NCBI GenBank assembly: GCA_017640725.1
Contig: JAEPQB010000002.1
Location: 248,001-312,000 of the forward strand
Length of the DNA: 64,000 nt
Direction: 5' to 3'
Source of the DNA: Kordiimonadaceae bacterium
Lineage (GTDB): Bacteria > Pseudomonadota > Alphaproteobacteria > Sphingomonadales > Kordiimonadaceae
Part shown: positions 49,292 to 59,377 of the stretch, one piece after another
Layout of the letters: each line of letters opens with the position of its first letter
How positions within the stretch are numbered: the first letter of the stretch is position 1
Made by a program: the position numbers and the translations under genes
Notes under the pieces: generated by a model
Told to the model about the DNA's origin: nothing
The model's input: the letters and a program-made list of their open reading frames with translations, nothing else
Databases searched by the model: none

Positions 49292-51418
49292 ATGAGTGAC
49301 TCAGCAACTGAAGAGCAACAAGCGGGAGGCGAAGGCGGTCCAGGTGGCGCAGCCCTTGCCTCAATCGTTAACGCTCTAAAGAGCTCTGACATCGCCTTTG
49401 CCGTCGGCATCATGATGATCTTGCTGATGCTGATCATGCCGATGCCGAGTTGGCTTCTGGATTTGATGCTTGCGGCTTCCATCACTTTCTCTGTGATGGT
49501 GTTGATGACTACCATCTTTATTCAGAAACCGTTGGAATTCAGCAGTTTCCCGACGATCTTGCTGATTGCCACCATGCTACGCCTGTCGCTTAACCTTGCC
49601 TCCACCAGGCTCATACTATCTGAGGGGCATACCGGCACAGATGCCGCCGGACAGGTTATCGAAGCCTTCGGGGAATTCCTTATGGGCGGTGATGTCGTTA
49701 TCGGCATTATCGTGTTTTCTATTCTGGTAATCGTGAACTTCGTTGTGATCACCAAGGGTTCTGGTCGTATCGCCGAAGTGGCGGCACGTTTCAGCTTGGA
49801 CGCTATGCCAGGTAAACAAATGGCGATTGACGCCGATTTGTCTTCTGGCCTGATTGACGAAAAAGAAGCTGTGAGGCGGCGTACCGAACTGGAGGACGAA
49901 AGCACCTTTTTTGGTTCGATGGACGGTGCCGCAAAATTTGTTCGGGGTGACGCGGTTGCAGGCATTCTGATCACAGTCATCAATGTTGTTGGCGGGATTG
50001 TCATCGGTGTTGTGGTGAACGACCTCACGTTTGCAGAAGCTGGAAGCCGCTACACGATCCTGACGGTTGGTGATGGCCTTGTATCGCAAATCCCGGCGCT
50101 GATTGTTTCCACAGCCGCCGGTATGCTTGTAACCAAAGCAGGCGTATCGGGACAGGTAGACAAAGCCCTGTTTGGACAAATGAGTGCCGCGCCCCGGGCG
50201 GTTGGTGTGACCTCTGTTGCACTGTTTGCTATGGGCGTTCTACCCGGCATTCCGTTCCTGCCATTTGCTATTTTGAGTGCCGCGCTTGGATACACTGCCT
50301 TTGCGGTTTCACAGCGCAAACAGGTGGAAACCGAAGCTGCTGAACGCGTCAAGGAAGCCGAAGTGGAAGCGGCCAAACCGGCAGAAGAACCAATTTCCGC
50401 AGCGCTTGCCATTGACCAATTGCGACTTGAGCTTGGCTACGGCCTGCTGACCCTTATCAATGACGAAAGCGGTTTCCGTCTTACGGACCAGATAAAGGCC
50501 CTGCGCCGCCAGATAGCCAGCGAAATGGGCTTTGTAATGCCGTCTGTTCGCATACTCGACAATATGCAATTGCCGTCAAACACCTATGTGCTGCGCGTGA
50601 AAGAAACCGAAGTAGGCCGCGGCGACATTCGCCCGGGCATGCTGTTGATCATGGACCCAGAGGGCCAGCCAGTGCAGATCGCAGGCGAAGCAACCACGGA
50701 ACCTGCTTTCGGTCTGCCGGCCACATGGGTGGATCAGGGGTCACGCGAGGAAGCCAACTTCCGGGGTTACACCGTTGTTGATGCACCAACAGTAATCACT
50801 ACGCATCTGACTGAAGTCATCAAAAACAATATGGCTGACCTGCTTTCTTATGCAGAGACACAAAAACTGCTTGAGGACTTGCCAGGCGAGCACCAGAAAC
50901 TGATCACGGATATTGTGCCAAACAGCATCACAACATCGGGCATTCAGCGTGTGCTTCAGGGCTTGCTGACTGAGCGCGTTTCCATCCGTGACCTACCGAC
51001 TATTCTTGAAGGCATTGCTGAGGCGACGGGCTTCACCCAGAACATCGTGAATATCACAGAACACGTTCGCACACGGCTCGGGCGCCAGCTCTGTTCGGCC
51101 TACGCCAACCCGGATGGTCTTGTGCCGCTGATAACCTTGTCACCCGAATGGGAACAGGCCTTCTCGGAAAGCCTGGTGGGACAAGGCGAGGAAAAACAGC
51201 TCGCTATGGCACCTACCCGGTTGCAGGAATTCATAAATTCGGTGCGCCTTGTCTATGACCAGCAAGCCGAGAAAGGCGAGCAGCCCATCATGCTGACAAG
51301 TCCTTTGGTGCGGCCTTATGTGCGTTCCATCATCGAACGGTTTCGCCCAGCAACTGTGGTCATGAGCCAAAACGAAATTCACCCGCAGGCTAAAATCCGG
51401 ACTCTGGGCCAGATTTAG
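49292..51418 (+). CDS. flhA: Flagellar export gate protein FlhA
   Basis: 708 residues. Eight hydrophobic helices in the first 330 residues surround the FHIPEP-like block (ISTTFSVMV region, TILLIATMLRLSLNLASTRL, FVVITKGSGRIAEVAARFSL). The cytoplasmic domain follows (LRLELGYGLLTLINDESGF, VLQGLLTERVSIRDLPTILE). It is the main proton-driven export gate. Confidence 0.95.
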   Translation: MSDSATEEQQAGGEGGPGGAALASIVNALKSSDIAFAVGIMMILLMLIMPMPSWLLDLMLAASITFSVMVLMTTIFIQKPLEFSSFPTILLIATMLRLSLNLASTRLILSEGHTGTDAAGQVIEAFGEFLMGGDVVIGIIVFSILVIVNFVVITKGSGRIAEVAARFSLDAMPGKQMAIDADLSSGLIDEKEAVRRRTELEDESTFFGSMDGAAKFVRGDAVAGILITVINVVGGIVIGVVVNDLTFAEAGSRYTILTVGDGLVSQIPALIVSTAAGMLVTKAGVSGQVDKALFGQMSAAPRAVGVTSVALFAMGVLPGIPFLPFAILSAALGYTAFAVSQRKQVETEAAERVKEAEVEAAKPAEEPISAALAIDQLRLELGYGLLTLINDESGFRLTDQIKALRRQIASEMGFVMPSVRILDNMQLPSNTYVLRVKETEVGRGDIRPGMLLIMDPEGQPVQIAGEATTEPAFGLPATWVDQGSREEANFRGYTVVDAPTVITTHLTEVIKNNMADLLSYAETQKLLEDLPGEHQKLITDIVPNSITTSGIQRVLQGLLTERVSIRDLPTILEGIAEATGFTQNIVNITEHVRTRLGRQLCSAYANPDGLVPLITLSPEWEQAFSESLVGQGEEKQLAMAPTRLQEFINSVRLVYDQQAEKGEQPIMLTSPLVRPYVRSIIERFRPATVVMSQNEIHPQAKIRTLGQI

Positions 51419-51477
51419 AACCGCGAAGAAGAATAACAGTGGGTGAAATCGCCCCGAATATGAGGATCTGAAAGGTT

Positions 51478-52497
51478 ATGCGTCTTAAGACCTTTCATGC
51501 GAAAACAATGCAAGACGTCATGGCCGAGGTGCGCAATAGCCTTGGCCCTGACGCCATCATTGTGCAAATTGATGAAGGTGGCAGCGGGGTGCGAGTTACG
51601 GCTGCGGTAGAAGGGAGCCCAACGCCGGAACCACCCAAAGTTGCCCCCCAGCCTTCACAAACGCCCGTAGATTTTGAAGCCTCGCACCCTATTCCAATTG
51701 CAAAAGAGTACGACTCCGCAGATGTGTCGTCAGTGCTTAATCATCATGGTTTGCCTTTTGAAACCGCAGAACAAATCAAACAGGCGATCACATCTGTCGA
51801 GGCTGCAAGCCTCTCTGACGCTTACGGTGCGGCACTTGACAATATCATGCGGTTCAATCCGTTAACCGACAAAGCAAGCCGCCCCATAATGCTGGTGGGC
51901 CCTCCCGGCGTTGGTAAAACCATATCCACCGCCAAGCTGACTGCGGATGCTCTGCTCCATGAAAGAAGCGTGCATCTCGTGACTACGGACACAGTTAAGG
52001 CAGGTGGTGTTCAACAGTTGGATCACTTTGCTGAGCTGATGAAACAAACCGTCTCAACAGCCGAAACGCCTGATGAATTGGCCGCTGTATTGCGGGCGCG
52101 TATGGCACCAGCTGATGTCACGCTGATCGATACGTCGGGCACCAACCCGTTTGACATGAATGAACTGAAATCACTGTTGCAATTTATTCAGGCCGTGGAC
52201 GCAGAGCCCGTGCTCGTGATGCCGGCTGGCCTAGACCCGCTTGACGCACAGGAAATTGCTGGCGTATTCGCGCGTATGGGGTGCCAGCGCTTCATCGCAA
52301 CACGGCTGGATGCTGCACGGCGGTATGCAGGTCTTGTCATGGCGGCACGCCCTGGCTACCTGTCTCTCGCGGCCATTAGTAGAAGCCCCTTTGTTGCCGA
52401 TGGCCTTGAGCCAGCGACTGCTGGTTCTTTTGCGCGACTGTTAACAGCGCTACCTGCCAAAAGCCGACCTCAATCAAACCAAGAGCAAACCGTATGA
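51478..52497 (+). CDS. flhF: Signal-recognition-type GTPase FlhF
   Basis: 339 residues. An N-terminal B domain (MRLKTFHAKTMQDVMAEVRN) and a short variable linker precede the G domain: GPPGVGKTISTAKLTADAL (P-loop), LIDTSGTNPFD and ATRLDAARRYAGLV. FlhF sets flagellum position at the cell pole. It overlaps flhG by four bases. Confidence 0.92.
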   Translation: MRLKTFHAKTMQDVMAEVRNSLGPDAIIVQIDEGGSGVRVTAAVEGSPTPEPPKVAPQPSQTPVDFEASHPIPIAKEYDSADVSSVLNHHGLPFETAEQIKQAITSVEAASLSDAYGAALDNIMRFNPLTDKASRPIMLVGPPGVGKTISTAKLTADALLHERSVHLVTTDTVKAGGVQQLDHFAELMKQTVSTAETPDELAAVLRARMAPADVTLIDTSGTNPFDMNELKSLLQFIQAVDAEPVLVMPAGLDPLDAQEIAGVFARMGCQRFIATRLDAARRYAGLVMAARPGYLSLAAISRSPFVADGLEPATAGSFARLLTALPAKSRPQSNQEQTV

Positions 52498-53264
52498 CCG
52501 AGCAAAGCAACACAGCTGAAAGCCGCTTGATTACAATCGCCTCAGGCAAGGGGGGCGTTGGCAAAACCTGGCTCTCAGTCACGCTGGCGCATGCATTGGC
52601 CAGTGCCGGTGCCAAAACACTATTGTTTGACGGTGACTTGGGTCTCGCCAATGTGGATATCCAACTCGGGCTTATGCCAGAAAGCGACCTGGGCGCTGTC
52701 ATCGCTGGCGGCGCATTAATGGCAGATGTTGTTACACCCTTCAAAGATAATGCCGGTGTCGGCTTTGATGTGATTGCGGGCAAGTCCGGTTCTGGCGCGC
52801 TCGGCTCGTTGGCTGCGGCAACTCTGGTTTCATTGCGCGACGGGCTGGCTGCTATGGCACCTGACTATGATCATGTATTGCTGGACCTTGCTGCAGGCGT
52901 GGACCCTGCTGTTACGACGCTGTCGGACCATGGTGGCCGGGTTATCGTTGTGATGACGGGGGATCCAACGTCTTTGACCGACGCCTACGCCTTCATCAAA
53001 CTTGCAGTAGGACGCAACCCGGATGCGAACATCGCCATTGTCGTGAATAATGTTGCAAGCAAGCGGGACGGCGAAAAGGCGTACGAGGCCATCAAACGCG
53101 CCGCAGAAGGATTTTTGAAGATTTCCCCGCCATTGCTGGGTATCATCAAGTCTGACAGCAAGGTCGTTGACGCAATACGTGCACAAATGCCCTTGCTCGC
53201 GCGGCATCCTCAAGCGGAGGCAGCGCAAGATGTGAAAGCGCTGGCAGCAAGCCTAATGGCCTAA
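52494..53264 (+). CDS. flhG: MinD-like flagellar number regulator FlhG (FleN)
   Basis: 256 residues. ASGKGGVGKTWLSVTLAHAL is the deviant Walker A motif with its signature Lys, LFDGDLGLANVDIQLGL follows, and DHVLLDLAAGVDP is the switch region. It limits flagellum number, working with FlhF. The pair overlaps by ATGA. Confidence 0.92.
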   Translation: MTEQSNTAESRLITIASGKGGVGKTWLSVTLAHALASAGAKTLLFDGDLGLANVDIQLGLMPESDLGAVIAGGALMADVVTPFKDNAGVGFDVIAGKSGSGALGSLAAATLVSLRDGLAAMAPDYDHVLLDLAAGVDPAVTTLSDHGGRVIVVMTGDPTSLTDAYAFIKLAVGRNPDANIAIVVNNVASKRDGEKAYEAIKRAAEGFLKISPPLLGIIKSDSKVVDAIRAQMPLLARHPQAEAAQDVKALAASLMA

Positions 53265-53306
53265 TCGTTGACTTAGATTGGCCCCAGCGTTTGCGGGGGT
53301 TTTGCT

Positions 53307-55781
53307 ATGAGCGACATTGCCGGACCACCAGCACCTAAAGAGGTGCAACCATCGGTGCGTGGCACCGATAAGGCCTCCTATGTCGCCAAAGACCCCAATA
53401 ACTCTCAGACCCGCTCCCAGGACACCCCCCAGGAGCGGTCGCCAGACAGCGAGCAAGAGGCCCTGCGGGCCCGGGACCCGGCGGTTTCGATTTCAGCCAC
53501 TGCAGCGCATTTGCAAAGCGGACAGGAAATAAGCGAAAAAGTGGCCCGGGTTGATGGTGAAGGTCGCCCGATTGTGGTGACTGACAGCGTTACAATTGCC
53601 CTTAAACCCGACGCGGGCCTCAAACCCAATGACGAAGTTTATTTGAAAGTTGTTGAGGCTGACACGCGTGTAACGGCAGATTTGCTCCGACAAAATGAGC
53701 TGCCAATAGATCCGCCGATCCGTTTGACAGTGACCATCATTGAAGTACATCAGCAGCCACTGACGGACAAACCTGCGCCAACGCCGACGCCGCAAGTTGA
53801 CCAGCCCTACAAAGCGCCCCAGACACCTGCACTTTCTAGCGCTTCAGTGGTAAGTGCACCTTCAGCGGACGATGTCACACTGCTTGTTTCCGGCAAAACT
53901 GTTGAACCCAGCCCAACAGTGCAAGTGAAGCAGCCCCCAGCGACACCGTCGGCATCGACCCCTGCAATACCCGCCCCAGAGGTGTTACAGGCCGCCACAG
54001 CACCGACCACGGTTCGGGCCAGTAGCGCAGACCTGGCGACACTCATAAACCAGCAGCAAAGCACTACAGCGACAGCAACGGGCGCCAATCCTGCCGGGAT
54101 CCCTGGCACCAATACCACCACGACGCCTGGTACTAACCCTGCCGCAACTCAGGTAGCGGCATCGGGGGCACCAACGGCGCCCACCGCTGCCATTGCGTCA
54201 ACATTGACGTTTGAGCCTGCGATCGGCCCTGGCATAGGGCCCGCAATTGTGGGCGTTAGCCTTGAAGGGGCGCCATCGATCGTACAGCTCTTGGACCCGG
54301 CTCAAAGCAAAGTGTCCCCAGCTGAAGTTGCGACTGTCGTCAAAGTGCAAACTTTGAGTGCGCCTGAAGCGCGTGCGCTGCCCGTTGGTGCCAGCGCATT
54401 GTCGGCCCTTGCGGACCCTGCAGGAGAGCTTGCGCGGGTAGATACAAGTCGCGGCAGTTTTGTTTTACCGGCTCAAACAGCTGCCACGTTGAACGATGAG
54501 CTCGTGCGTATTGTTGTTGATCAGGCGCCACCTGCCAATCAATCGACGACTGGTGCGCCGGCTGGCCAATCCTTCGCGGCCCAGTTTACCGCCACGGGCG
54601 CGGAAACTGCGACCCGTGTCACGACCGTGTTTGCCCCGCCACCTGAAGCAGCCAGCGCAGCGACACCAACACCGGCTGCTGCCCAGCAACAAACGACGAC
54701 AGTTACACAACCATCAGCTGCCAAGGCGAGTAACAGTAGCGTGCCTGCGAATACGGCAACCAGCCAGTCTGGTTTCACTGCGGCCACCATCCAGTCGGTG
54801 GATACCGTCAGTGCGTTTTTGAGCGCAAGTGGTCCTAAAACCGACCTTAAACTGACGACGGACCTCGGGGTGCTGACCCTTACGGTGCCATCTGCGTTTC
54901 GCCCTGAAGTGGGCGCCAGCGTGCTAATCGACGAGACACCACCACCGCAACAGGCTGCCGCATCGACACAAACCGCCCCTGCGGCGCCATCGGCGCCAGC
55001 GCCTCAAACGGCGACCATTCCTCCCTTGCAGACGCCTGACCTTCAGGCGCCCGCGGCAGTGGCAACAACGGTTGCACCGCATGTGCCCAATATGCTGGCA
55101 AGCTGGCCCGCCATGGAAGAAACGGTCGCGGCGGTTGCGGGTTCAGCCCAAGCGGCAGGCGTTCAGGAAAACATCGCGAGCAAAACGGCGCAGGGTGGCG
55201 GCAAGATGACTAACAGCCTGCTGTTTTTTCTGTCAGCAACGGGTCGGGGTGGCCCGGAAGGCTGGATTGGGCAGCAAACGCAGCAGACTTTGGCACAGGC
55301 GTCGCCCTCAATTCTTAAAAACCTTCAGTCTGACATTCGGCGCATGGCTGCCCTGCCGGGCGAAAGCATTGGTGAATGGCGCCCGATCGTTTTGCCGTTT
55401 GATGTGCGCGGCAGCGAGGTCCCCCTTGCGGCCCTTTTGTTTCAGCAGCGGCATGACATTGACCCGGACGCGGGTGGTCAAGACCAATCCCTGGCAGACA
55501 ACGAAGAGGAAAAAAGCCAGCGCTTCATTGTGCAGGTTCAGTTTTCCGTGCTGGGCGACATCCAGCTTGACGGAAATATCAGCAAAACAAACTTCGACCT
55601 TACGGTAAGAAGTGGTTCTACTTTTTCTGAGCCACTCAAGCAGGACCTGGAGGGACTATTCTACAATGCGCTCGCCGCCAACGGCTTTGCCGGGGGGCTA
55701 TTGTTCGAAGAAGGCACAAGTTTTGACGTTGATGCCGCGCGGCTTATCGAAACGCACCTGACACAGCCCGCTGGACAGTAA
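53307..55781 (+). CDS. Large Ala/Pro/Thr-rich protein with FliK-like C-terminal domain
   Basis: 824 residues. Residues 1-90 are polar, about 100-600 are low-complexity Ala/Pro/Thr/Gln, and a folded C-terminal domain starts near residue 645 (NSLLFFLSATGRGGPEGWIG, EWRPIVLPFDV, FIVQVQFSVLGDIQLDGNIS, LEGLFYNALAANGFAGGLLF). That layout resembles a second FliK-type protein found in some Alphaproteobacteria, but I cannot assign it firmly. It follows flhG by 42 bases, so it is probably flagellar. No signal peptide or membrane helix. Confidence 0.6.
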   Translation: MSDIAGPPAPKEVQPSVRGTDKASYVAKDPNNSQTRSQDTPQERSPDSEQEALRARDPAVSISATAAHLQSGQEISEKVARVDGEGRPIVVTDSVTIALKPDAGLKPNDEVYLKVVEADTRVTADLLRQNELPIDPPIRLTVTIIEVHQQPLTDKPAPTPTPQVDQPYKAPQTPALSSASVVSAPSADDVTLLVSGKTVEPSPTVQVKQPPATPSASTPAIPAPEVLQAATAPTTVRASSADLATLINQQQSTTATATGANPAGIPGTNTTTTPGTNPAATQVAASGAPTAPTAAIASTLTFEPAIGPGIGPAIVGVSLEGAPSIVQLLDPAQSKVSPAEVATVVKVQTLSAPEARALPVGASALSALADPAGELARVDTSRGSFVLPAQTAATLNDELVRIVVDQAPPANQSTTGAPAGQSFAAQFTATGAETATRVTTVFAPPPEAASAATPTPAAAQQQTTTVTQPSAAKASNSSVPANTATSQSGFTAATIQSVDTVSAFLSASGPKTDLKLTTDLGVLTLTVPSAFRPEVGASVLIDETPPPQQAAASTQTAPAAPSAPAPQTATIPPLQTPDLQAPAAVATTVAPHVPNMLASWPAMEETVAAVAGSAQAAGVQENIASKTAQGGGKMTNSLLFFLSATGRGGPEGWIGQQTQQTLAQASPSILKNLQSDIRRMAALPGESIGEWRPIVLPFDVRGSEVPLAALLFQQRHDIDPDAGGQDQSLADNEEEKSQRFIVQVQFSVLGDIQLDGNISKTNFDLTVRSGSTFSEPLKQDLEGLFYNALAANGFAGGLLFEEGTSFDVDAARLIETHLTQPAGQ

Positions 55782-55791
55782 GATTTTTAAT

Positions 55792-56400
55792 ATGGCCGAT
55801 GAAGAAATACAAAAATGGCAGAGCCTTCAAGATAAAATCGCTAGCCTGCCTGAACCTGCTGAAAACAATGACAAAGCGATGTTTCAGTGGGCAAAAAAGT
55901 TCGTTCACGACCGCGTAGATGCCTTGCGCTCAGATAAAGAGCGCCAGCTTGTTCTTCGAATTTATCAGTTAGAGGGAAACCCAGACGAAGTATTGCTCAA
56001 TTCGCTGTCCTTCGACACAAATGGACAGGCCATCCGCGCAGAGTTAACACGCGCAGAGTACTCTGCTTTTCTTGACCGAGTTAGAACTGACGAACCGCTA
56101 CTATCCACACTTATGACAGAGTTTAGGGCGGAGTCTCTCAATTATCTGGCTGGGGCCGATGAACCTTTGCAGCGAGGTTACCCTTCTTGGCAGGGCGTAT
56201 ACCATCATTTTATGCAATCAGTTGCCCAAGAAAGCCATGCTCTATTTGTTTCAATGAACAACAACGCTTTGTGTCAGTTGTTCCATTTGTCGGCATCTGA
56301 ATCAGACTATGAAGGACTTGGCAATGTCAGCGTCGAGGTTGTCGAACCAAAGGTCCATGATTTTAGCAAGGCCATAGAAGTTCATCGAAACCGCACCTGA
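55792..56400 (+). CDS. Hypothetical protein at the end of the flagellar operon
   Basis: 202 residues, mostly helical and polar, with no signal peptide or membrane segment. Recognisable only by pattern: KFVHDRVDALRSDKERQLVL, YSAFLDRVRTDEPLLSTLMT. No family recognised. It begins 10 bases after the FliK-like gene, so it is likely cotranscribed, and is followed by an independent transporter. Confidence 0.55.
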   Translation: MADEEIQKWQSLQDKIASLPEPAENNDKAMFQWAKKFVHDRVDALRSDKERQLVLRIYQLEGNPDEVLLNSLSFDTNGQAIRAELTRAEYSAFLDRVRTDEPLLSTLMTEFRAESLNYLAGADEPLQRGYPSWQGVYHHFMQSVAQESHALFVSMNNNALCQLFHLSASESDYEGLGNVSVEVVEPKVHDFSKAIEVHRNRT

Positions 56401-56539
56401 CGCAGCCGCAAGCGAGCTAACGCCAAAACGCTTTTTCTCACCTGTCAGCTTAGGAAAAACATCTTGCTTTTGCGCCGCCTCAGGCCGACAGTTGCGCCCA
56501 ATGTTCGGGCAATGTTTCCCGGCACCTGAGGATAGTGTT

Positions 56540-57442
56540 ATGGGCGCATTCATTGCTTTCATTGCCTGCGTTTTGATCTGGGGTTCCACCTGGTATGGCA
56601 TCGAGTTCCAGCTTGGTGTTGTGGCCAAGGAGTGGTCGGTTGTTTACCGGTTCGCTTTGGCCGCCTTTTTGTTGCAGGTCTGGTGCAAGATGCGAGGGCT
56701 AAAGGCTGACTTTGGCAAAAAAGGTCACATTCTCGCTGCCGGAACCGGCGTGTTCCTGTTTGGCCTGAATTACTTGCTGATGTATTCCGGCACGGAATAT
56801 CTAACGTCCGGGCTTGTTGCCGTTGCTTTTTCCATGCTTTCGCTGATGAACATCATCTCGGCGCGCATTTTCCTGAAAATTCCGGTCCAACTGCCCATTC
56901 TGGGAGCTGCGGTGCTTGGCATAATCGGGCTCACTCTGGTGTTTAGCCACGAAATAGCAGAGTTCAATTTTGCTGATGGCACAGTTGTGGGGCTGGCATT
57001 CTGCATTAGTGGCACAGTCATCGCCTCATTTGGCAACACCATTGCGGCGTCTGAGACCGCCAAGGCTTTTCCAATATTGCCGTTCACGGCGCTCGGCTTG
57101 TCCTACAGCATGCTCTTTAATCTGGCAGTAGCGCTGGCGTCCGGCGAACCGGTGGCCTTTGATGGGCGCGCTCCCTATGTCATCTCTCTCTTGTATTTGA
57201 CAGTCGTTGGCACAATTGTCGCCTTCACTGTTTACCTGTGGCTGATTTCACAAATAGGCGTTGCCCGTGCCGGATACATCTCCGTGGTGATGCCACTTGT
57301 GGCGCTCACAATTTCGACCATATTTGAAGGCTTTGAGTGGTCGGCAGCGGCGCTCGCAGGCCTGTCGCTCATCATTGTCGGCAACGCGTTGATGGTTCGC
57401 CTTAAGGACAAAGGCAAAATGCAGCCTGCCCCGGCGGAATAA
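56540..57442 (+). CDS. DMT-family (EamA) transporter
   Basis: 300 residues with ten membrane helices in two EamA halves (ACVLIWGSTWYGIEFQLG at the start; LYLTVVGTIVAFTVYLWLIS and GYISVVMPLVALTISTIFEG later). EamA proteins export amino acids or other metabolites. The ATG at 56540 follows GAGGATAGTGTT. It converges on the aminotransferase gene with three bases between stops. Confidence 0.87.
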   Translation: MGAFIAFIACVLIWGSTWYGIEFQLGVVAKEWSVVYRFALAAFLLQVWCKMRGLKADFGKKGHILAAGTGVFLFGLNYLLMYSGTEYLTSGLVAVAFSMLSLMNIISARIFLKIPVQLPILGAAVLGIIGLTLVFSHEIAEFNFADGTVVGLAFCISGTVIASFGNTIAASETAKAFPILPFTALGLSYSMLFNLAVALASGEPVAFDGRAPYVISLLYLTVVGTIVAFTVYLWLISQIGVARAGYISVVMPLVALTISTIFEGFEWSAAALAGLSLIIVGNALMVRLKDKGKMQPAPAE

Positions 57443-57445
57443 TCT

Positions 57446-58840
57446 TTATTGGGCCTGCTGCAACGCTGTGTGCACGTCGTTGCATGCTTCTTTCAATACG
57501 GATGCAACCATATCCATCTCAGCATGGCTGATGATGAACGGCGGGCACAGCACAACGACATTGCCGACCGGTCGAACAATAAGGCCCCGCATCAGGCAGC
57601 CCTGCCCCACATGATCACACACCGCCATTTCGGCCGGATACTGCTCGCGAGTGGTTTTGTCTTTGCAAAATTCGATGGCTGCCATCAGGCCTCGCACCCG
57701 CACTTCACCGACAAGCGGATGACTGCCAAGCTCGCGCGAAAGTGCCGCTTCAAAATATGGGCCTTTGTCGTCATGAATGGCGTCCACCATGCCTTCTTCT
57801 TCAATCAGCATGAGATTTTTGAGTGCAACTGCGCATGAAACCGGGTGACCGGATGTTGTGAAGCCATGCTGCAAGAGGCCCAGATTGTCTTCGACAACGG
57901 CAGCCACATCGTCCGAAACCGCCGTGGCGGCGATGGGGACATACGCAGACGATAAACCCTTCGCGAGTGTCATGATATCCGCTGTGAAATTATAGGCCTG
58001 CTGGCCAAACCAATGACCGGAACGACCAAAGCCGGAGACCACTTCGTCAGCGATGATCAGCACGCCGTACTTCCGGCAAATGCGCTCAACTTCAGGCCAA
58101 TAGCTGTCTGGTGGCGTGATGATGCCCATGGTGCCTTGCACGGGTTCACCGATGAAAGCCGCCACATTTTCAGGGCCCGCTTCCAGTATCAGGTCTTCAA
58201 CCGATTTTGCCGCGGCAAGACCAAACTCTTCAGGGCTCAAGTCTCCACCCTCGCGGTACCAGTAGGGTGCTTTGGCACGCAGAATGGGTGCGGGCTCGGC
58301 AAAACCAAATTGGGTTGCCATAGCTTCGTTGCCGTTTAGCGCCGCAGTCGCAATCGTGCTGCCATGATATGCATAGTCGCGCGTGATGATGGCCTTTCGA
58401 TTGGGCTCACCCTTTTGCTGCCAATATAAGGCAACCAGCTTGAGCGCAGTTTCAACCGCCTCAGACCCGGAATTCGAGAAGAAAACCTTGTTGAAATGCT
58501 CTGGCGCCAGCGACGAGATTTTCTGAGCCAAAGACGCAGCATACGGGTTCGTTACGGCTGCGAAACTATGATAATAGCTCAGTTTGGAAAGAACATGCTC
58601 TGCGGCATCCGCAAGCTCCTGCCGACCATAGCCGATATTCACGCACCCAAGCCCTGCCATGGCGTCAAGCAATCGTATTTGTTGACCGGTCACGTAACAG
58701 CCTTCAGCGGAGTCGATAATGAAGGGTGGAGCTTGTTTGAGGGCGATCGGGTCCGTGAAAGAATGCATATGGTGCATCCGATCATACGACTGCAACTGCT
58801 CCAGCGTCATGGAGCCCATAAAATCTGGCTGATCTGTCAC
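57446..58840 (-). CDS. Class III pyridoxal-phosphate aminotransferase
   Basis: 464 residues. FFSNSGSEAVETALKLVALY is the cofactor-phosphate block, DEVVSGFGRSGHWFGQQ the cofactor-ring block, and MTLAKGLSSAYVPIAATAVS holds the catalytic Lys. HSFTDPIALKQAPPFIIDSA at the start is like putrescine/beta-alanine:pyruvate transaminases. The amino donor is likely a polyamine or omega-amino acid, but this is not certain. Confidence 0.9.
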   Translation of the reverse strand: MTDQPDFMGSMTLEQLQSYDRMHHMHSFTDPIALKQAPPFIIDSAEGCYVTGQQIRLLDAMAGLGCVNIGYGRQELADAAEHVLSKLSYYHSFAAVTNPYAASLAQKISSLAPEHFNKVFFSNSGSEAVETALKLVALYWQQKGEPNRKAIITRDYAYHGSTIATAALNGNEAMATQFGFAEPAPILRAKAPYWYREGGDLSPEEFGLAAAKSVEDLILEAGPENVAAFIGEPVQGTMGIITPPDSYWPEVERICRKYGVLIIADEVVSGFGRSGHWFGQQAYNFTADIMTLAKGLSSAYVPIAATAVSDDVAAVVEDNLGLLQHGFTTSGHPVSCAVALKNLMLIEEEGMVDAIHDDKGPYFEAALSRELGSHPLVGEVRVRGLMAAIEFCKDKTTREQYPAEMAVCDHVGQGCLMRGLIVRPVGNVVVLCPPFIISHAEMDMVASVLKEACNDVHTALQQAQ

Positions 58841-58921
58841 GGCGAAGTCCTCCTGAAGGGAGCTTGCCGCGCAAGCGCCCGAAATACCAGTTCTTTTTAA
58901 TGCATCGTCGATACCAGCCGT

Positions 58922-59356
58922 TTACTCTTTCAGGCGCTTTTCGTAGGCCTGTAGACCTAATTCATCGAGTTCTGCTTGTTCTTGCCGCGCGATTTCCTGC
59001 CGGGCGCGTTCTTGTTGGCGACGCTCAGCAATTTCAAGTGTTTTCAATTCTCGAAAGGCGTCTGAAACAACTTCCTGTTTTGCCTCAATGTCTGTGTCTT
59101 TCTTGCGCATGTCCTCCAAAAGCCAGGCACGCTTTTTACGAGCGCCTTCGATATAGGCACCCAGCGTCACAGACCCGATATCACTGTCTTTCATGGACTG
59201 TTGCTCAAGCATTTCCTGATCAAGCAATTCAATGCGATGCTCAATGGCGTTGCGTTCCTCGAATAACACAGCCAGTTCCCGGCGCTTTTCGTCGAGCTCC
59301 CATTTTCTGAACCTTATTATGCCGCTCAGGTCAGCCATCGTTGGCTTGGGCTCCAT
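58922..59356 (-). CDS. fliJ: Flagellar export chaperone FliJ
   Basis: 144 residues, one continuous coiled coil (FRKWELDEKRRELAVLFEER, ARKKRAWLLEDMRKKDTDIE, RRQQERARQEIARQEQAELD), as in FliJ, which activates FliI and FlhA. The start is either the ATG at 59356 or the one at 59338; the second has GGAG upstream. It follows fliI by 21 bases. Confidence 0.85.
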   Translation of the reverse strand: MEPKPTMADLSGIIRFRKWELDEKRRELAVLFEERNAIEHRIELLDQEMLEQQSMKDSDIGSVTLGAYIEGARKKRAWLLEDMRKKDTDIEAKQEVVSDAFRELKTLEIAERRQQERARQEIARQEQAELDELGLQAYEKRLKE

Positions 59357-59377
59357 AGCAAAAGTTGAGGGTCAAGC

